A stretch of 64,000 bases of DNA from Sulfitobacter sp. LCG007 (GCF_040801785.1 NZ_CP161805.1:2232001-2296000); one strand, 5' to 3'. Shown: positions 1 to 9,514, counted from the first letter of the stretch. Program-made: numbers and translations. The notes: generated from the sequence alone by a model not told the origin.

Positions 1-867
1 GGTGATCGCCTTGAACACGATGCGCGACCAGTTCACGGGTGACTTGCCCGGCGGGATCCCCAGCAAGGCGATCTTGCCGCCCATGATCAGGCTTTCGACC
101 ATCTGGTCCAGCGCCTGCTGGCTACCGGACATCTCCAGCCCGACATCGAACCCCTGCTTCATGCCCAGTTCGTGGATCACGTCGCGCAGGTCCTCGCGGG
201 TCACGTCGACCGTGCGGACATTGCGGCAGACCTGTTGCGCCAGCGTCAGGCGGTCCGGGTTGATGTCGGTGATGACCACATGGCGCGCCCCGGCATGGCG
301 CGCCACCGCCGCCGCCATGATCCCGATCGGCCCCGCGCCCGTGATCAGCACATCCTCGCCCAGCAGATCGAAGCTCAGCGCCGTGTGCACCGCGTTGCCC
401 AGCGGGTCGAGGATCGCGCCGATCTCGTCGGGGATATCGTCCGGCAGCGGCACCACGTTGAAGGCCGGCAGCTTCAGGTATTCCGCAAAGGCGCCCTGCA
501 CGTTGACCCCGATGCCGCGCGTGCCCGGATCCAGATGGAACTTGCCCGACCGGCTCTGGCGGCTTTCGGTCCCCACCAGATGCCCCTCGCCGGAACAGCG
601 CTGGCCGATCTCCAGCCCGGTCACGTTGCGCCCGATCTCGACGATCTCGCCGGCGAACTCGTGGCCGGTGATCATCGGCACCGGCACCGTGGCCCGCGCC
701 CAGTCGTCCCAGTTCCAGATATGGATATCGGTGCCGCAGATGCCGGTTGCGTTGACGCGGATCAGCACCTCGTCCGGGCCAATCTCGGGCACCGGCGCCT
801 GCACCATCCACATCCCCTCTTCGGGGCGCGATTTCTCAAGCGATTTCATCGTGTTGGGCAGGGTCAT
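1..867 (-). CDS. tdh: L-threonine 3-dehydrogenase, 3' end cut by window edge
   Basis: Oxidises L-threonine to 2-amino-3-ketobutyrate with NAD+, the first step of the Tdh-Kbl route to glycine and acetyl-CoA, in the cytoplasm. The first 289 residues are present (the family has about 340). Seen: catalytic-zinc region [15 protein letters not shown] near residue 43, the GHEFAGE motif, the nucleotide-binding [18 protein letters not shown], and the family-specific [19 protein letters not shown]. The ATG at 867 overlaps the kbl stop (ATGA), so the two are translationally coupled. Odd: where E. coli Tdh has four structural-zinc cysteines, this protein reads [16 protein letters not shown] with none, so the structural zinc site is absent. 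The identity is firm; the C-terminus lies outside the window. Confidence 0.95.
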   Translation of the reverse strand, partial: MTLPNTMKSLEKSRPEEGMWMVQAPVPEIGPDEVLIRVNATGICGTDIHIWNWDDWARATVPVPMITGHEFAGEIVEIGRNVTGLEIGQRCSGEGHLVGTESRQSRSGKFHLDPGTRGIGVNVQGAFAEYLKLPAFNVVPLPDDIPDEIGAILDPLGNAVHTALSFDLLGEDVLITGAGPIGIMAAAVARHAGARHVVITDINPDRLTLAQQVCRNVRTVDVTREDLRDVIHELGMKQGFDVGLEMSGSQQALDQMVESLIMGGKIALLGIPPGKSPVNWSRIVFKAIT

Positions 868-2051
868 TGGATCCCTCCCAGCGCGCGACCAACCTTGGCG
901 AAAGCGGCCAGCGCACGGTCAAGCTGGTCGCGGGTCAGGGCTGCGTTCATCTGCGTGCGGATGCGGGCCTGCCCATGCGGCACCACCGGGTAGAAGAAGC
1001 CCGAGACATAGACCCCCTCTTCGAACAGTCCGGCGGCCATCTTCTGCGCCAGCGGCGCCTCGCCCAGCATCACCGGCACGATCGGATGCTCGCCGGGCAG
1101 CAAGTCGAAGCCCAGCTCTGCCAGCCCCTTGCGCCAGTAGGCGGCATTCTCGACCAACCGCCTGCGCAGTTCGCCCCCCTCTTCCACCAGGCGAATGGCT
1201 TCCAGCCCGGCGGCCAAGATGGACGGCGGCAGCGCGTTCGAGAACAGATAGGGCCGCGCGCGCTGGCGCAGCAGGTCGATCACCGGCTGGGGGCCGGCGA
1301 TATACCCGCCCAGGGCCCCGCCAAGCGCCTTGCCCAGCGTCCCGGTGAGGATGTCCACATCCACCCCGAAGTGATCCGGCGTCCCGGCGCCCCTCGGCCC
1401 CATGAAGCCGGTGGCGTGGCAGTCATCGACCATGACAACCGCCTCATAGGCCTTGGCCAGCCGCGTGATCTCGGGCAGGTTCGAAAGGGTGCCATCCATC
1501 GAGAAGACGCCGTCGGTGGCGATCATCACGTGCCGGGCGCCGCCCTCGCGCGCCCGCTTCAGCTTGGCCTCGAGATCGCCCATGTCGTTGTTGGCATAGC
1601 GGTAGCGCTGCGCCTTGCACAGCCGGATGCCGTCGATGATCGAGGCGTGGTTCAGGCTGTCCGAGACGATCGCGTCATCCGGCCCCAGAAGCGGCTCGAA
1701 CAGCCCGCCATTGGCGTCGAAACAGGCGGCGAACAGGATCGAGTCGTCCTTCTTCAGGAAGGCCGCAAGCTTCTGTTCAAGCGCTCGGTGCAGATCCTGC
1801 GTGCCGCAGATGAACCGGACAGAGGCCATGCCAAAGCCCTTGTCGTCCATCACCTTGCGCGCGGCGCGGATCAAGTCCGGATGGTCGGCCAGCCCCAAGT
1901 AATTGTTGGCGCAAAGGTTGATCAGGTCGCGCCCGCCAACGGAGATTTCGGCGCCCTGCGGCGAGGTGATCATGCGCTCGCGTTTCATCAGGCCATCGGC
2001 CTCGATCCGGGCAAGCGTGGTTTGCAGATCGGCAATGAAACGGTCGGGCAT
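864..2051 (-). CDS. kbl: 2-amino-3-ketobutyrate CoA ligase (glycine C-acetyltransferase)
   Basis: PLP-dependent alpha-oxoamine synthase that cleaves 2-amino-3-ketobutyrate with CoA to glycine and acetyl-CoA, acting directly after Tdh. It is 395 residues long, as expected (E. coli 398). Seen: [14 protein letters not shown] near the N-terminus, the [13 protein letters not shown] block that contacts PLP, and the Schiff-base lysine in [18 protein letters not shown] longer in-frame start 36 bp upstream exists, but a GAGGAGG ribosome site lies 5 bases before the ATG at 2051, so I chose that one. It is the promoter-proximal gene of kbl-tdh and overlaps tdh by 4 bases. The 125-bp leader holds two copies of an imperfect palindrome, probably operators for the XRE-cupin regulator upstream. 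Confidence 0.95.
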   Translation of the reverse strand: MPDRFIADLQTTLARIEADGLMKRERMITSPQGAEISVGGRDLINLCANNYLGLADHPDLIRAARKVMDDKGFGMASVRFICGTQDLHRALEQKLAAFLKKDDSILFAACFDANGGLFEPLLGPDDAIVSDSLNHASIIDGIRLCKAQRYRYANNDMGDLEAKLKRAREGGARHVMIATDGVFSMDGTLSNLPEITRLAKAYEAVVMVDDCHATGFMGPRGAGTPDHFGVDVDILTGTLGKALGGALGGYIAGPQPVIDLLRQRARPYLFSNALPPSILAAGLEAIRLVEEGGELRRRLVENAAYWRKGLAELGFDLLPGEHPIVPVMLGEAPLAQKMAAGLFEEGVYVSGFFYPVVPHGQARIRTQMNAALTRDQLDRALAAFAKVGRALGGIQ

Positions 2052-2087
2052 GGGCGCCTCCTCGATGTTACGGCCCGTATCTACCAT

Positions 2088-2138
2088 AACGGAAGTATGT
2101 CCGCAATCATGGATTACATCGTAACGGATTTCTGTCCG
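2088..2138 (-). promoter_or_regulatory. Candidate operator pair upstream of kbl-tdh
   Basis: Two copies of the same imperfect palindrome, AACGGAAGTATGTCCG at 2088-2103 and AACGGATTTCTGTCCG at 2123-2138, lie 37-87 bases before the kbl start with centres 35 bp apart. Each is CGGA-N6-TCCG preceded by AA. A related perfect inverted repeat, GCGGAAAATCCGC, sits at 2772-2784 before the neighbouring XRE-cupin gene. Sharing of CGGA/TCCG half-sites suggests that this regulator controls both itself and kbl-tdh. The repeats are visible; the binding is inferred. Confidence 0.5.
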
Positions 2139-2176
2139 CTAAACTGCCATGTCTCCGTTTTTCGGTCGCCCACCGG

Positions 2177-2734
2177 TCAGCCGCCCTTCACGACCAGAAA
2201 GGCCCGCGCCCGCCCTTCAGCCTGCAGCCTGTGCGGAACATCGGCGGCATATCTGGCGGTTTCGCCGGTATCCAACCGGTCCATGGCCTCGCCGCTGACC
2301 ACCGTCAGCGCGCCCTCGATCACCGTCAGGTTTTCCTGCGTGCCACGTGCATGGGCCGCGGAATCCAGCACCCCGCCCTCGGCAAAGCGCAGTTCGTAGA
2401 CCTCGTGATGCCCGGCGTCTTCGGGCGGCGAAAGGATCCGGATGGTACAACCCGCGCCGCGATTCTCGATGGTTGGCACCTCCTGCGCCCGCAGCACCTC
2501 GATCTGGCTGCCGGGCTGGTCCTCCAGCAATCCGGCAAAATCCACCTGAAGCGCGCGGGTCAGGTTCCACAGCGTCGAGACCGTGGGCGAGGATTCGCCG
2601 CGCTCGATCTGGCTGACCATGCTGCGGGAAACTCCCGACAGCTTGGCCACGGCCTCGAGCGAAAGGCCCTGCGCCTGCCGCGCCTGTTTCAGGCGGGCGG
2701 GAAGCAATGAGAGGATGACGTCCGGTTTGTCCAT
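2177..2734 (-). CDS. XRE-family regulator with C-terminal cupin domain
   Basis: DNA-binding transcriptional regulator of 185 residues. An N-terminal helix-turn-helix (residues about 10-65, with LSLEAVAKLSGVSRSMVSQI and the ERGESSPTVSTLWNL continuation) is followed by a cupin_2 barrel (about 105-182, with HARGTQENLTVIEGALTV and PHRLQAEG). In this family the cupin usually senses a small ligand, often an amino acid or a derivative. The ATG at 2734 begins directly at the HTH-domain leader; a longer reading upstream is not conserved-looking. It lies 125 bp upstream of kbl-tdh on the same strand, so a threonine or glycine-linked ligand is plausible but unproven. A palindrome at 2772-2784 may be its autoregulatory site. 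The family is certain; the target is inferred. Confidence 0.88.
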   Translation of the reverse strand: MDKPDVILSLLPARLKQARQAQGLSLEAVAKLSGVSRSMVSQIERGESSPTVSTLWNLTRALQVDFAGLLEDQPGSQIEVLRAQEVPTIENRGAGCTIRILSPPEDAGHHEVYELRFAEGGVLDSAAHARGTQENLTVIEGALTVVSGEAMDRLDTGETARYAADVPHRLQAEGRARAFLVVKGG

Positions 2735-2771
2735 GATCCCGGAAGCTAAGACCGCAACACGCGGTAATCCA

Positions 2772-2784
2772 GCGGAAAATCCGC
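2772..2784. promoter_or_regulatory. Perfect inverted repeat upstream of the XRE-cupin gene
   Basis: GCGGAAAATCCGC is a 5-bp inverted repeat around AAA, 38 bases before the regulator's ATG. It shares CGGA/TCCG half-sites, and the adjoining TCCGCAATC, with the kbl leader, so it is a candidate autoregulatory operator. The half-site spacing (3) differs from the kbl copies (6), which weakens the case. Confidence 0.35.
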
Positions 2785-2853
2785 AATCGCGGAGGACGCG
2801 GCCCGAACCGGGGACAGCGCGCCGCCCCGGATGTGTCCTGCCGGTCAGAAACC

Positions 2854-3222
2854 GGCTCTGGCGCACATCGCGTGATGTTCGTCGGCTTTACCCCTATATT
2901 TGGCGTAGATGTCGAAGGGGGTGAACGCCATGAGAGGACGCTTCGACACCAGGCTTTTGCCTGAAGCGCTTCGCGCCGCTGGATAAAGCCTGGATGGCGC
3001 GATCCCCACAATTGACGCCGAGGTTATTGATGCCGAGGTGATCTGTCCGGGTTGCGGGCAGCGGTCTTCCCGTCGGCACGGGTAATATGTTCGGCACCTC
3101 AAGGATTTTCCAGCGCATGGTCGCTCCGCGCAGGGGCGCTTGTCGGTTCGACGGTTCCGCTGTGTTGCGTCGCACTGCCTCACGACAACTTTCAGCAAGA
3201 GAGTCCCGGATTGCCTCTGACC
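2854..3222 (+). pseudogene. Decayed ISL3-family transposase N-terminal fragment
   Basis: Reading from an ATG at 2930 gives an ISL3-type transposase N-terminus interrupted by in-frame stops: MRGRFDTRLLPEALRAAG, stop, SLDGAIPTIDAEVIDAEVIC, then PGCGQRSSRRHG, stop, YVRHLKDFPAHGRS, and later LSVRRFRCVASHC. The CPxC...C pattern and the VRRFRC block are the zinc-ribbon typical of the N-terminus of ISL3 transposases. The sequence from 2854 (GGCTCTGGCGCACATCGCG) may be its left terminal repeat. The frame ends at 3218-3220, immediately before the IS5-family element; the rest of the transposase is not on the other side of that element. It is dead, and the missing right part points to a deletion after or during the second insertion. 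Confidence 0.7.
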
Positions 3223-3276
3223 GGCTCTGTTGCACAAATCGGCTGACAGCCAAGTCTCCCCTTTCCCCGGACGGAC

Positions 3277-4253
3277 TTATCCCGCAGCCTCTGTGATGGG
3301 TATGCCAAGCGCGGTGTAGCCGTTCAGGACGGCGATGCGGACCTGGAGTTCAGCGACCTGTCGGTCGAAGTCTCGCGCCATCAACCGCTGACCCAGAAGC
3401 TTCACACAATGCATCTTCGTTTCGACGCGGCTCCGGCGGTGGTATCCGCTCCATCGCCGCCACAGGGCGCGGCCCGGATACCTGGATGCCCGTAGAGCTT
3501 CGGTACGTGCGATGGCGCCAGCGGTGACGGCCTTCCAGGGCTTCGCATTCCGGCGAGGCGGGATGACGGCATGAGCGCCGCGATCGGCGATGGCGTCATG
3601 GCACTTGCGCGTGTCGTAGGCGCCGTCTGCCGTGACGCTGCGGATTTCTTGGTCCTCCGGGATTTGATCGAGAAGTTCGGGTAGGATCGGCGCATCGCCG
3701 ATGTGACTCCCGGTGATCTCGACAGCCCGGATCTCCAACGTTTCCTCGTCGATCCCGAGGTGGATCTTGCGCCAGACGCGCCGCTTTGGGCCGCCATGCT
3801 TGCGGGCGTGCCGTTCGGCGCTGACATCGATCCCCCGGATCGATGTCCGGGCGCGCCTCACCCTTCACCCTCGACCTTGATCCCCGTGCTGTCGATCAGA
3901 AGGTGCAGCGGCCCTTTGGAGCCGCGATACGGGATGTTCACGACAAGAGTCTTCTGGCGGCGGGACAGCGTCCTGAAGTCGGGCACCGTCCAGTCGAGGC
4001 CCACCAGGCGCAGTAGGCTCTCGACGAACCCGGTCGTCTGCCGCAACGCCATGCCGAACAAAACCTTCATCGAAAGACAGGTCTGGATGGCGGCGTCGCT
4101 GTAGCTCTGCTGGCGGCCTCGCCTGCCAGTCGGCGCAGCCTCCCAGTTCATTTCGGGATCGAACCAGATCGTCAGCGAGCCCCGGCGCTTGAGCGCTTCA
4201 TTGTAGCCTGGCCAGTTCCTGGTCTTGTAGGTCGGGGGTGTCGGTCTGCTCAT
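3277..4253 (-). pseudogene. IS5-family transposase, frame broken
   Basis: DDE transposase split over two frames. The first part (4253-3858, 131 residues, starting MSRPTPPTYKTRNW) ends just after the first catalytic Asp in LLIDSTGIKVEGEG. The second part (3861-3277) resumes at HARKHGGPKRRVWRKIHLGI and carries the second Asp in VTADGAYDTRKC and the Glu in RRSRVETKMHC. The two overlap by 4 bases (GTGA). As I recall the family, GEG is followed by EW and then the ARKHGG block; here about 44 extra bases intervene, including a 25-bp perfect hairpin at 3823-3847, leaving the rest in the -1 frame. Either the gene is inactivated or it needs a -1 shift. IS903-like members normally use one frame, so I favour inactivation. 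Confidence 0.75.
3823..3847. repeat. 25-bp hairpin inside the broken transposase
   Basis: GACATCGATCC (3823-3833) and GGATCGATGTC (3837-3847) form a perfect 11-bp inverted repeat around CCC, exactly where the transposase frame breaks. It appears to be part of a roughly 44-base insertion relative to related transposases. Confidence 0.7.
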
Positions 4254-4474
4254 ACCGGCCAGCTACCACGCTGGATTCACGAGATGAATCCTTCACGCGA
4301 TTTGTGCAACAGAGCCCTGTCCATTGGAAAACCTCCGCGACGGGCGCCGGAGGCCTCTCCTCCAGCCCTCAACCCGTCACGGCCCTCCCTGCCCGCCTCT
4401 GACTCTCAAGACGGCGAACAGCCGGGGCCAGCGACACCGTCGCAGGGCAGAAAAACGCAGGTTTTGGGGAGAAG

Positions 4475-4551
4475 TGGCGCACCCGACAGGATTCGAACCT
4501 GTGACCTTCGCCTTCGGAGGGCGACACTCTATCCAGCTGAGCTACGGGTGC
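4475..4551 (-). tRNA. tRNA-Arg (anticodon CCG)
   Basis: A 77-nt cloverleaf on the minus strand. The acceptor stem is GCACCCG/CGGGTGC; the D-arm is GCTCAGCTGGATAGAG; the anticodon stem TCGCC/GGCGA closes the loop CTCCGAA with anticodon CCG, reading CGG; the T-arm is ACAGG-TTCGAAT-CCTGT. The discriminator is G and CCA is encoded. A short stem with a T-run (AAAAC..GTTTTT, about 4451-4465) follows and may end the transcript. A near copy of the 5' half lies 124 bp upstream (4676-4717). Confidence 0.95.
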
Positions 4552-4675
4552 AAACTGCTTACGCAGTGCTTACTTCAATTTTCCGCGGGATTAAAGCAAA
4601 GATCGGCAGCCCCGCAAACCACCGATCCGAAACGTTTATTTTCACTCGTCTTCACACAAGGGACCGTTGACATCA

Positions 4676-4717
<42 letters not shown>

Positions 4718-4789
4718 CTTGCTGAAAGGAGTCCGATCAGCATGCGGCTCGTATAGCGAGGGCGATCCTTCCGCGCAATCGCAATTTCC

Positions 4790-6010
4790 CTACTGGAAGA
4801 GCTCATGCGCCAGCTGGAGCGCATCGACGAGGACGTCGATCTCTGCGGTCGTGTTGTAGAGTCCGAAGGACGCCCGGCAGGTCGCGGTGAGGCCGAGGTG
4901 ATCCATCAGCGGCCCGGCGCAGTGATGACCCGCCCGCACCGCAACGCCCCTCCTGTCGAGAATGGTCGAGATGTCATGCGCATGCGCGGCGCCGTCGAGG
5001 GTGAAGCTGAAGATCGCCGCCTTGTCGGGCGTGGTGCCCTGCAGGTTCAGCCAGTTGAGCCCGCCCAGCCGCTTCACGGCGTAGTCGCGCAGGCCGTTCT
5101 CGTGCGCGGCGATATTGTCCATCCCTAGCGCCATAAGATAGTCGAGGGCCACACCAAGGCCGATGGTCTGTACGATACCGGGCGTTCCTGCCTCGAACTT
5201 CATCGGCGGGTCGGCGTAGGAGACCGCCTCCTTGCTGACCTCACGGATAATGTCCCCACCGCCCAGGAAGGGGCGCATCTCGGCAAGCCTGTTCCTTCGC
5301 ACATAGATCGCGCCCGAGCCGGAGGGGCCATAGAGCTTGTGCCCCGTGACGGTGTAGAAGTCGCACCCGACGTCCTGAACGTCGACAGGCTGATGCACCG
5401 CCGCCTGGGACCCATCCACCAGCACCGGCACGCCGCGTTCCCGGGCGGCCGCGCAGATGGACTTGACGTCGACCCGCGTCCCCAGAACGTTCGACAGATG
5501 CGTCACCGCCACCAGCCTCGTCTTCGGCCCGATGGCGTCAATGACCGCCTGCGGGTCGAGCGCGCCCGCGGCGTCGGTGTCGACCCATTTCAGCACGATG
5601 CCCTGACGTTCGCGCAGGAAATGCCAGGGCACGATGTTCGCATGATGCTCCATCACCGACAGGACGATCTCGTCGCCGGCCCGAAGCAGCGGCATCGCCC
5701 ATGAATAGGCCACCATGTTGATGCCCATGGTCGTGCCGGTGTTCAGGACGATCTCGTCCTCGGAACCTGCATTGAGGAAACGCGCCACGGTTCCGCGCAC
5801 AGCCTCGTATTTCTCGGTCGCGAGATTGGAAAGGAAGTGCAGGCCACGGTGGACGTTCGCATATTCCTCGGAATAGCCGCGCGTGATGGCGTCGATCACG
5901 ACCTGCGGCTTCTGGGCCGATGCGCCGTTGTCGAGATAGACAAGCGGCTTGCCATTCACCTTGCGCGACAGGATCGGGAAATCGGCCCGGACAGCGTTTA
6001 CGTCATACAT
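4790..6010 (-). CDS. sufS: SufS-type cysteine desulfurase
   Basis: PLP enzyme that takes sulfur from cysteine to feed the SufBCD scaffold. It is 406 residues, full family length. Seen: the lysine that binds PLP at about K225 in TVTGHKLYGPSGSG, the substrate-binding VLNTGTTMGINMVAYSW, and the catalytic cysteine at about C364 in AVRAGHHCAGPLMDHLG, in the short group-II loop characteristic of SufS. It is the last gene of the suf operon here; its ATG overlaps the stop of the preceding Yip1 gene by 8 bases. Usual downstream partners (sufA/IscA-like or a DUF59 protein) are not found: the gene is followed by the tRNA remnant and the insertion scar. Confidence 0.95.
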   Translation of the reverse strand: MYDVNAVRADFPILSRKVNGKPLVYLDNGASAQKPQVVIDAITRGYSEEYANVHRGLHFLSNLATEKYEAVRGTVARFLNAGSEDEIVLNTGTTMGINMVAYSWAMPLLRAGDEIVLSVMEHHANIVPWHFLRERQGIVLKWVDTDAAGALDPQAVIDAIGPKTRLVAVTHLSNVLGTRVDVKSICAAARERGVPVLVDGSQAAVHQPVDVQDVGCDFYTVTGHKLYGPSGSGAIYVRRNRLAEMRPFLGGGDIIREVSKEAVSYADPPMKFEAGTPGIVQTIGLGVALDYLMALGMDNIAAHENGLRDYAVKRLGGLNWLNLQGTTPDKAAIFSFTLDGAAHAHDISTILDRRGVAVRAGHHCAGPLMDHLGLTATCRASFGLYNTTAEIDVLVDALQLAHELFQ

Positions 6011-6599
6011 TGGGAATGAGCCCTATCGCACCGACATCGATGAAGGAAAGCAGGATCGAGATCCCCAGCACAAGGGCGAGACTGCCGGCGACGAGCACGC
6101 CTAGCGCGCGCCAGACCGACTGCAGGCCAAGCCCGACGCTCAGGAAGTTCAGCAGGATCCAGACCGCGTAGAGGCTGGCCGCGAAGACCAGCAGCGCGGA
6201 AATCGCCGGCGACACCAGCAGCAGGACCAGAACCGCGGCCTGCACCACGCCGCGCAACGCCTGAAGCCAGATCATGAGCGCCAGCAGCGGACCCATGTCC
6301 CGCACCGGGGCGCCAAGCATCCTGCCGGTCCAGTAAAAGACGTGAACGCTGGCGATGAGCCCCCCGGCAACGGTCACGAAGAAGACCAGCGGATTGGTGA
6401 TCACGCCTGGCAAGGGCATCGACGTCGGCACGATCATCTCGGAAAGCGAGAACAGGAAGGTATTCAGGATCGCGACCAGCGCTAGCCCCATCCACAGCAC
6501 CTGCCGCGGAAGCTCCCACGCGGCGATGATCGCCGCGGCCTCGGCCGGCGCGCGCAGAGTCATGAGCGCGAGCGCGCCCCAGTCGATGTGGCGGGTCAT
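6003..6599 (-). CDS. Yip1-family integral membrane protein (second of pair)
   Basis: A 198-residue membrane protein with about five hydrophobic segments (roughly residues 40-55, 70-92, 104-135, 135-158 and 165-197). The N-terminal part (RAPAEAAAIIAAWELPRQ) and the overall pattern match the Yip1 proteins that sit in suf operons of Rhodobacteraceae; their biochemical role is not established. The ATG at 6599 overlaps the stop of the upstream gene (ATGA) and its own stop overlaps sufS, so it is translationally coupled on both sides. That argues for a role tied to Fe-S assembly or its regulation, but this is inference from position only. Confidence 0.8.
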   Translation of the reverse strand: MTRHIDWGALALMTLRAPAEAAAIIAAWELPRQVLWMGLALVAILNTFLFSLSEMIVPTSMPLPGVITNPLVFFVTVAGGLIASVHVFYWTGRMLGAPVRDMGPLLALMIWLQALRGVVQAAVLVLLLVSPAISALLVFAASLYAVWILLNFLSVGLGLQSVWRALGVLVAGSLALVLGISILLSFIDVGAIGLIPNV

Positions 6600-7084
6600 C
6601 CGGCGATCCGCCCCCGTCCCGAGAGCCCGCCGATCCAGAACCATGCAAAGACCGCGAGCCAGGCCAGCCCGACGATCTGGGCCTGCAGGCCGGGTCCGAT
6701 GATTCCCAGCACGAGCCCGAGCAGCAGCGCTATCGGAGACGCCGCGAGCAGCGCCCAAAACAGGGTGAGCCTGATTTCGTAACCGCTTGTCCGGAAACCG
6801 AAAACACGCACCAGAAGCCAAAGGATGGCAGCAAGCAGATAAAGCAGGAGCGGCGTGAGGAATATCCAGAAGATCGCGCTCCAGTAAAGACGCACCGACA
6901 GCGGGCCATCGGGGTTCAGCGCGGCCTCCCGGGCCTGATAGGGCGAGAAGGCGACGAACAGGAGACCGCAGGCCAGGAGAACGAAAAGCAGCGCCCTCAT
7001 CTCCTGGCGCCCGTCCTGCAGCAGGCGCCCGACCACACGGGACGGCCCCCGGTAGGTCTGCCATATGTCCTGCGTCACCGCCAT
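6596..7084 (-). CDS. Yip1-like integral membrane protein (first of pair)
   Basis: A 162-residue protein with a soluble N-terminus (MAVTQDIWQTYRGPSRVVGR, then a DGRQEMRAL stretch) and four predicted membrane spans (about 31-48, 68-93, 105-127 and 132-155). The N-terminal P-R-x-V-x-R motif is common to the suf-linked Yip1-type proteins. Its ATG overlaps the sufD stop and its stop overlaps the next membrane gene, so it is part of one tightly coupled translational unit sufD-yip-yip-sufS. Function unknown; I infer only that it is co-produced with the Suf machinery. Confidence 0.78.
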   Translation of the reverse strand: MAVTQDIWQTYRGPSRVVGRLLQDGRQEMRALLFVLLACGLLFVAFSPYQAREAALNPDGPLSVRLYWSAIFWIFLTPLLLYLLAAILWLLVRVFGFRTSGYEIRLTLFWALLAASPIALLLGLVLGIIGPGLQAQIVGLAWLAVFAWFWIGGLSGRGRIAG

Positions 7085-8363
7085 CAGCCGATGTGCCGAC
7101 CGAGCCAGCCCTCGAGGCGCGTGACGATATCCTCGCGCAGGCGCTCGTCCTCGATCTCGTCTACTGCTTCCGCCAGAAAGGCGAGGGTCAGCAGGTTCAC
7201 CGCCTGGCGATGGGGCACCCCACGCGAGCGCAGGTAGAAGAGCGCCGTCTCGTCGATCGCTCCGGATGTCGAGCCGTGCGAACAGGCAACGTCGTCGGCG
7301 TAGATCTCGAGTTCAGGCTTGGCGAGGAACTGGCTGTCTTCGTCCAGCAGCAGCGACTGGCTGATCTGGTATCCATCTGTCTTCTGCGCGCCGGCCTTCA
7401 CGAGGATCTTGCCCTGGAACACGCCCGTCGCGCCGTTGCGCAGCACCTTCTTGAAGACCTGACGACTTTCACAGCGCTCGGCGTCATGGGTGATGAAGAC
7501 CGTATCGTCGTGGTGGAAATCGCCATCGCCGACACAGGCACCGGCGACATGGGCAACGGCGTCGTCGCCCGTCAGCTCGATCACGCATTCGTTCCGCGTA
7601 AGAACCCCGTTCGCCGTCAGCGTGAAGGACTTGAACACGGATTCCGACGCGAGCCTTGCAAAGACATGCGTCGCCGCCTGACGCTCGTGATCGCGGCCCT
7701 GAAGCCGGACATGATGGAAGGCAGCGCCCTCGCCCACGTCGACTTCCATCACCTTGTTGAAGCGCGCGGCGGCGGGACCGTTTTCGAGCACTGTCAGTTC
7801 TGCCCCCGCATCAAGGCGGATGACGTGGTGCAGGATCGCATCGGCGCGCGCGTCGCTGCGCTGATAAAGCAGGCTGACGGGCTTCGACACGCGCCCCGTC
7901 ACATGAATCAGCAATCCGTCGCTGGCGAAGGCGGTGTTGAGCGCGGCCAGCGGCCGGGCCACCGGACTCTGCCCCCGCGCCTCGAGCACCCCATAGAGAT
8001 CACGCGCCCAGTGGATGTCGGCGGACCCTTCGGCCAGACGATCGATGCGGATGCCCTGGCCCTCGAGCGGGTCGGAGGCATCGGCGTCGAAAACACCGTC
8101 GGTGAAGACGATGCGCAGGCTTTCGATTCCGCCGAATGACGGCGCCTCGTCCGCCTTGAAAACCGCCGCCGGTGTGGCATGGGGCTGCGTCAGCCGGTCG
8201 GGGCGGGTGTATTTCCAGTATTCATCCCGCCGCCCGGGAAGTCCGGCGGCCCTGAGCCGCGCCAGCGCCTCTGCGCGCGCGGGCGCGCTCCACCCTGCCC
8301 CGGGCAGGTTCAGTTCCGCGATCCGCGCCTCGGTCGGATCCTGCTTCAGAGCCGGCTCTGCCA

Positions 8364-8364
<1 letters not shown>
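7084..8364 (-). CDS. sufD: Fe-S scaffold subunit SufD
   Basis: Partner of SufB and SufC in the SufBC2D scaffold that assembles Fe-S clusters in the cytoplasm. 426 residues. Seen: the N-terminal helical part with GLPGRRDEYWKYTRPDRL, the beta-helix core (for example VDVGEGAAFHHVRLQGRDHE), and the C-terminal SufB/SufD signature around DDVACSHGSTSGAIDETALF and YLRSRGVPHRQAVNLL, with the histidine that participates in assembly in CSHGS. The ATG at 8364 shares its A with the sufC stop (TGATG); a GTG one codon earlier is possible. The stop overlaps the next membrane gene. Confidence 0.95.
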
Positions 8365-9119
<755 letters not shown>

Positions 9120-9199
9120 CATCGCGTCCTTTGCAACCCGTCCGCCCCGGAGGCGGAAAAATTCAGTCCGGCCGGACAGTTAACGGCCGGCATTCATAT

Positions 9200-9514
9200 C
9201 TACTTGACGACCACGGCAGTCCCGGAAGCCGACACCATGAGCATCGAGTCCCCGATCACCTCGTAGTCGAGATCCACCCCCACCACGGCGTTCGCCCCAA
9301 GTTTTCGCGCCCGCTCCTCCAGTTCCGAAAGCGCGGTCTCGCGGGCGTCCTGCAACTTGCCCTCATAGGCACCGGAGCGTCCGCCGACCACATCGGTGAT
9401 CGAGGCGAAGAAGTCCCGCACCACGTTCGCGCCCATGATCGCCTCGCCCACCACGATGCCCTTGTATTCGGTGATGGACTGGCCTTCGATGGAAGGTGTC
9501 GTCGTGATGATCAT
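9200..9514 (-). CDS. YbjQ/UPF0145-family protein
   Basis: A 104-residue cytoplasmic protein of the YbjQ family (UPF0145, once described as heavy-metal-binding). The full family pattern is present: an [19 protein letters not shown] start, [19 protein letters not shown], the variable [19 protein letters not shown] block, and [19 protein letters not shown] with a terminal [11 protein letters not shown]. It probably forms a pentamer, like solved members; the cellular role is unknown. It lies between the DMT-type gene (4-bp gap) and sufC. A truncated, diverged paralogue start is preserved at 10101-10161. Confidence 0.9.
   Translation of the reverse strand: MIITTTPSIEGQSITEYKGIVVGEAIMGANVVRDFFASITDVVGGRSGAYEGKLQDARETALSELEERARKLGANAVVGVDLDYEVIGDSMLMVSASGTAVVVK

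Larger units (their letters stand above)
3223..4316 (-). mobile_element. IS5-family insertion sequence, 1094 bp, complete ends
   Basis: A DDE-transposon unit bounded by perfect 19-bp inverted repeats: GGCTCTGTTGCACAAATCG at 3223-3241 and its reverse complement at 4298-4316. It carries one transposase coding region on the minus strand (3277-4253) that resembles the IS903-like branch of the IS5 family. The flanks (..TCTGACC left, CTGTCC.. right) show no obvious target-site duplication, so the element has either lost one flank through an adjacent deletion or been left by recombination between copies. It sits in the ISL3 relic, about 0.16 kb from tRNA-Arg. Confidence 0.9.

Noticed and set aside
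2-1348. Long plus-strand open frames over tdh and kbl
   Set aside because: They are antisense shadows in GC-rich DNA; the minus strand carries clearly conserved Tdh and Kbl sequence.
3223-4316. A composite transposon carrying the nearby tRNA
   Set aside because: Only one copy of the IS ends is present, and the ISL3 relic is unrelated; there is no second flanking copy in the window.
9123-9199. GC-rich stems before sufC as a riboswitch or terminator
   Set aside because: Short stems without a T-run on the coding strand and no known RNA motif.
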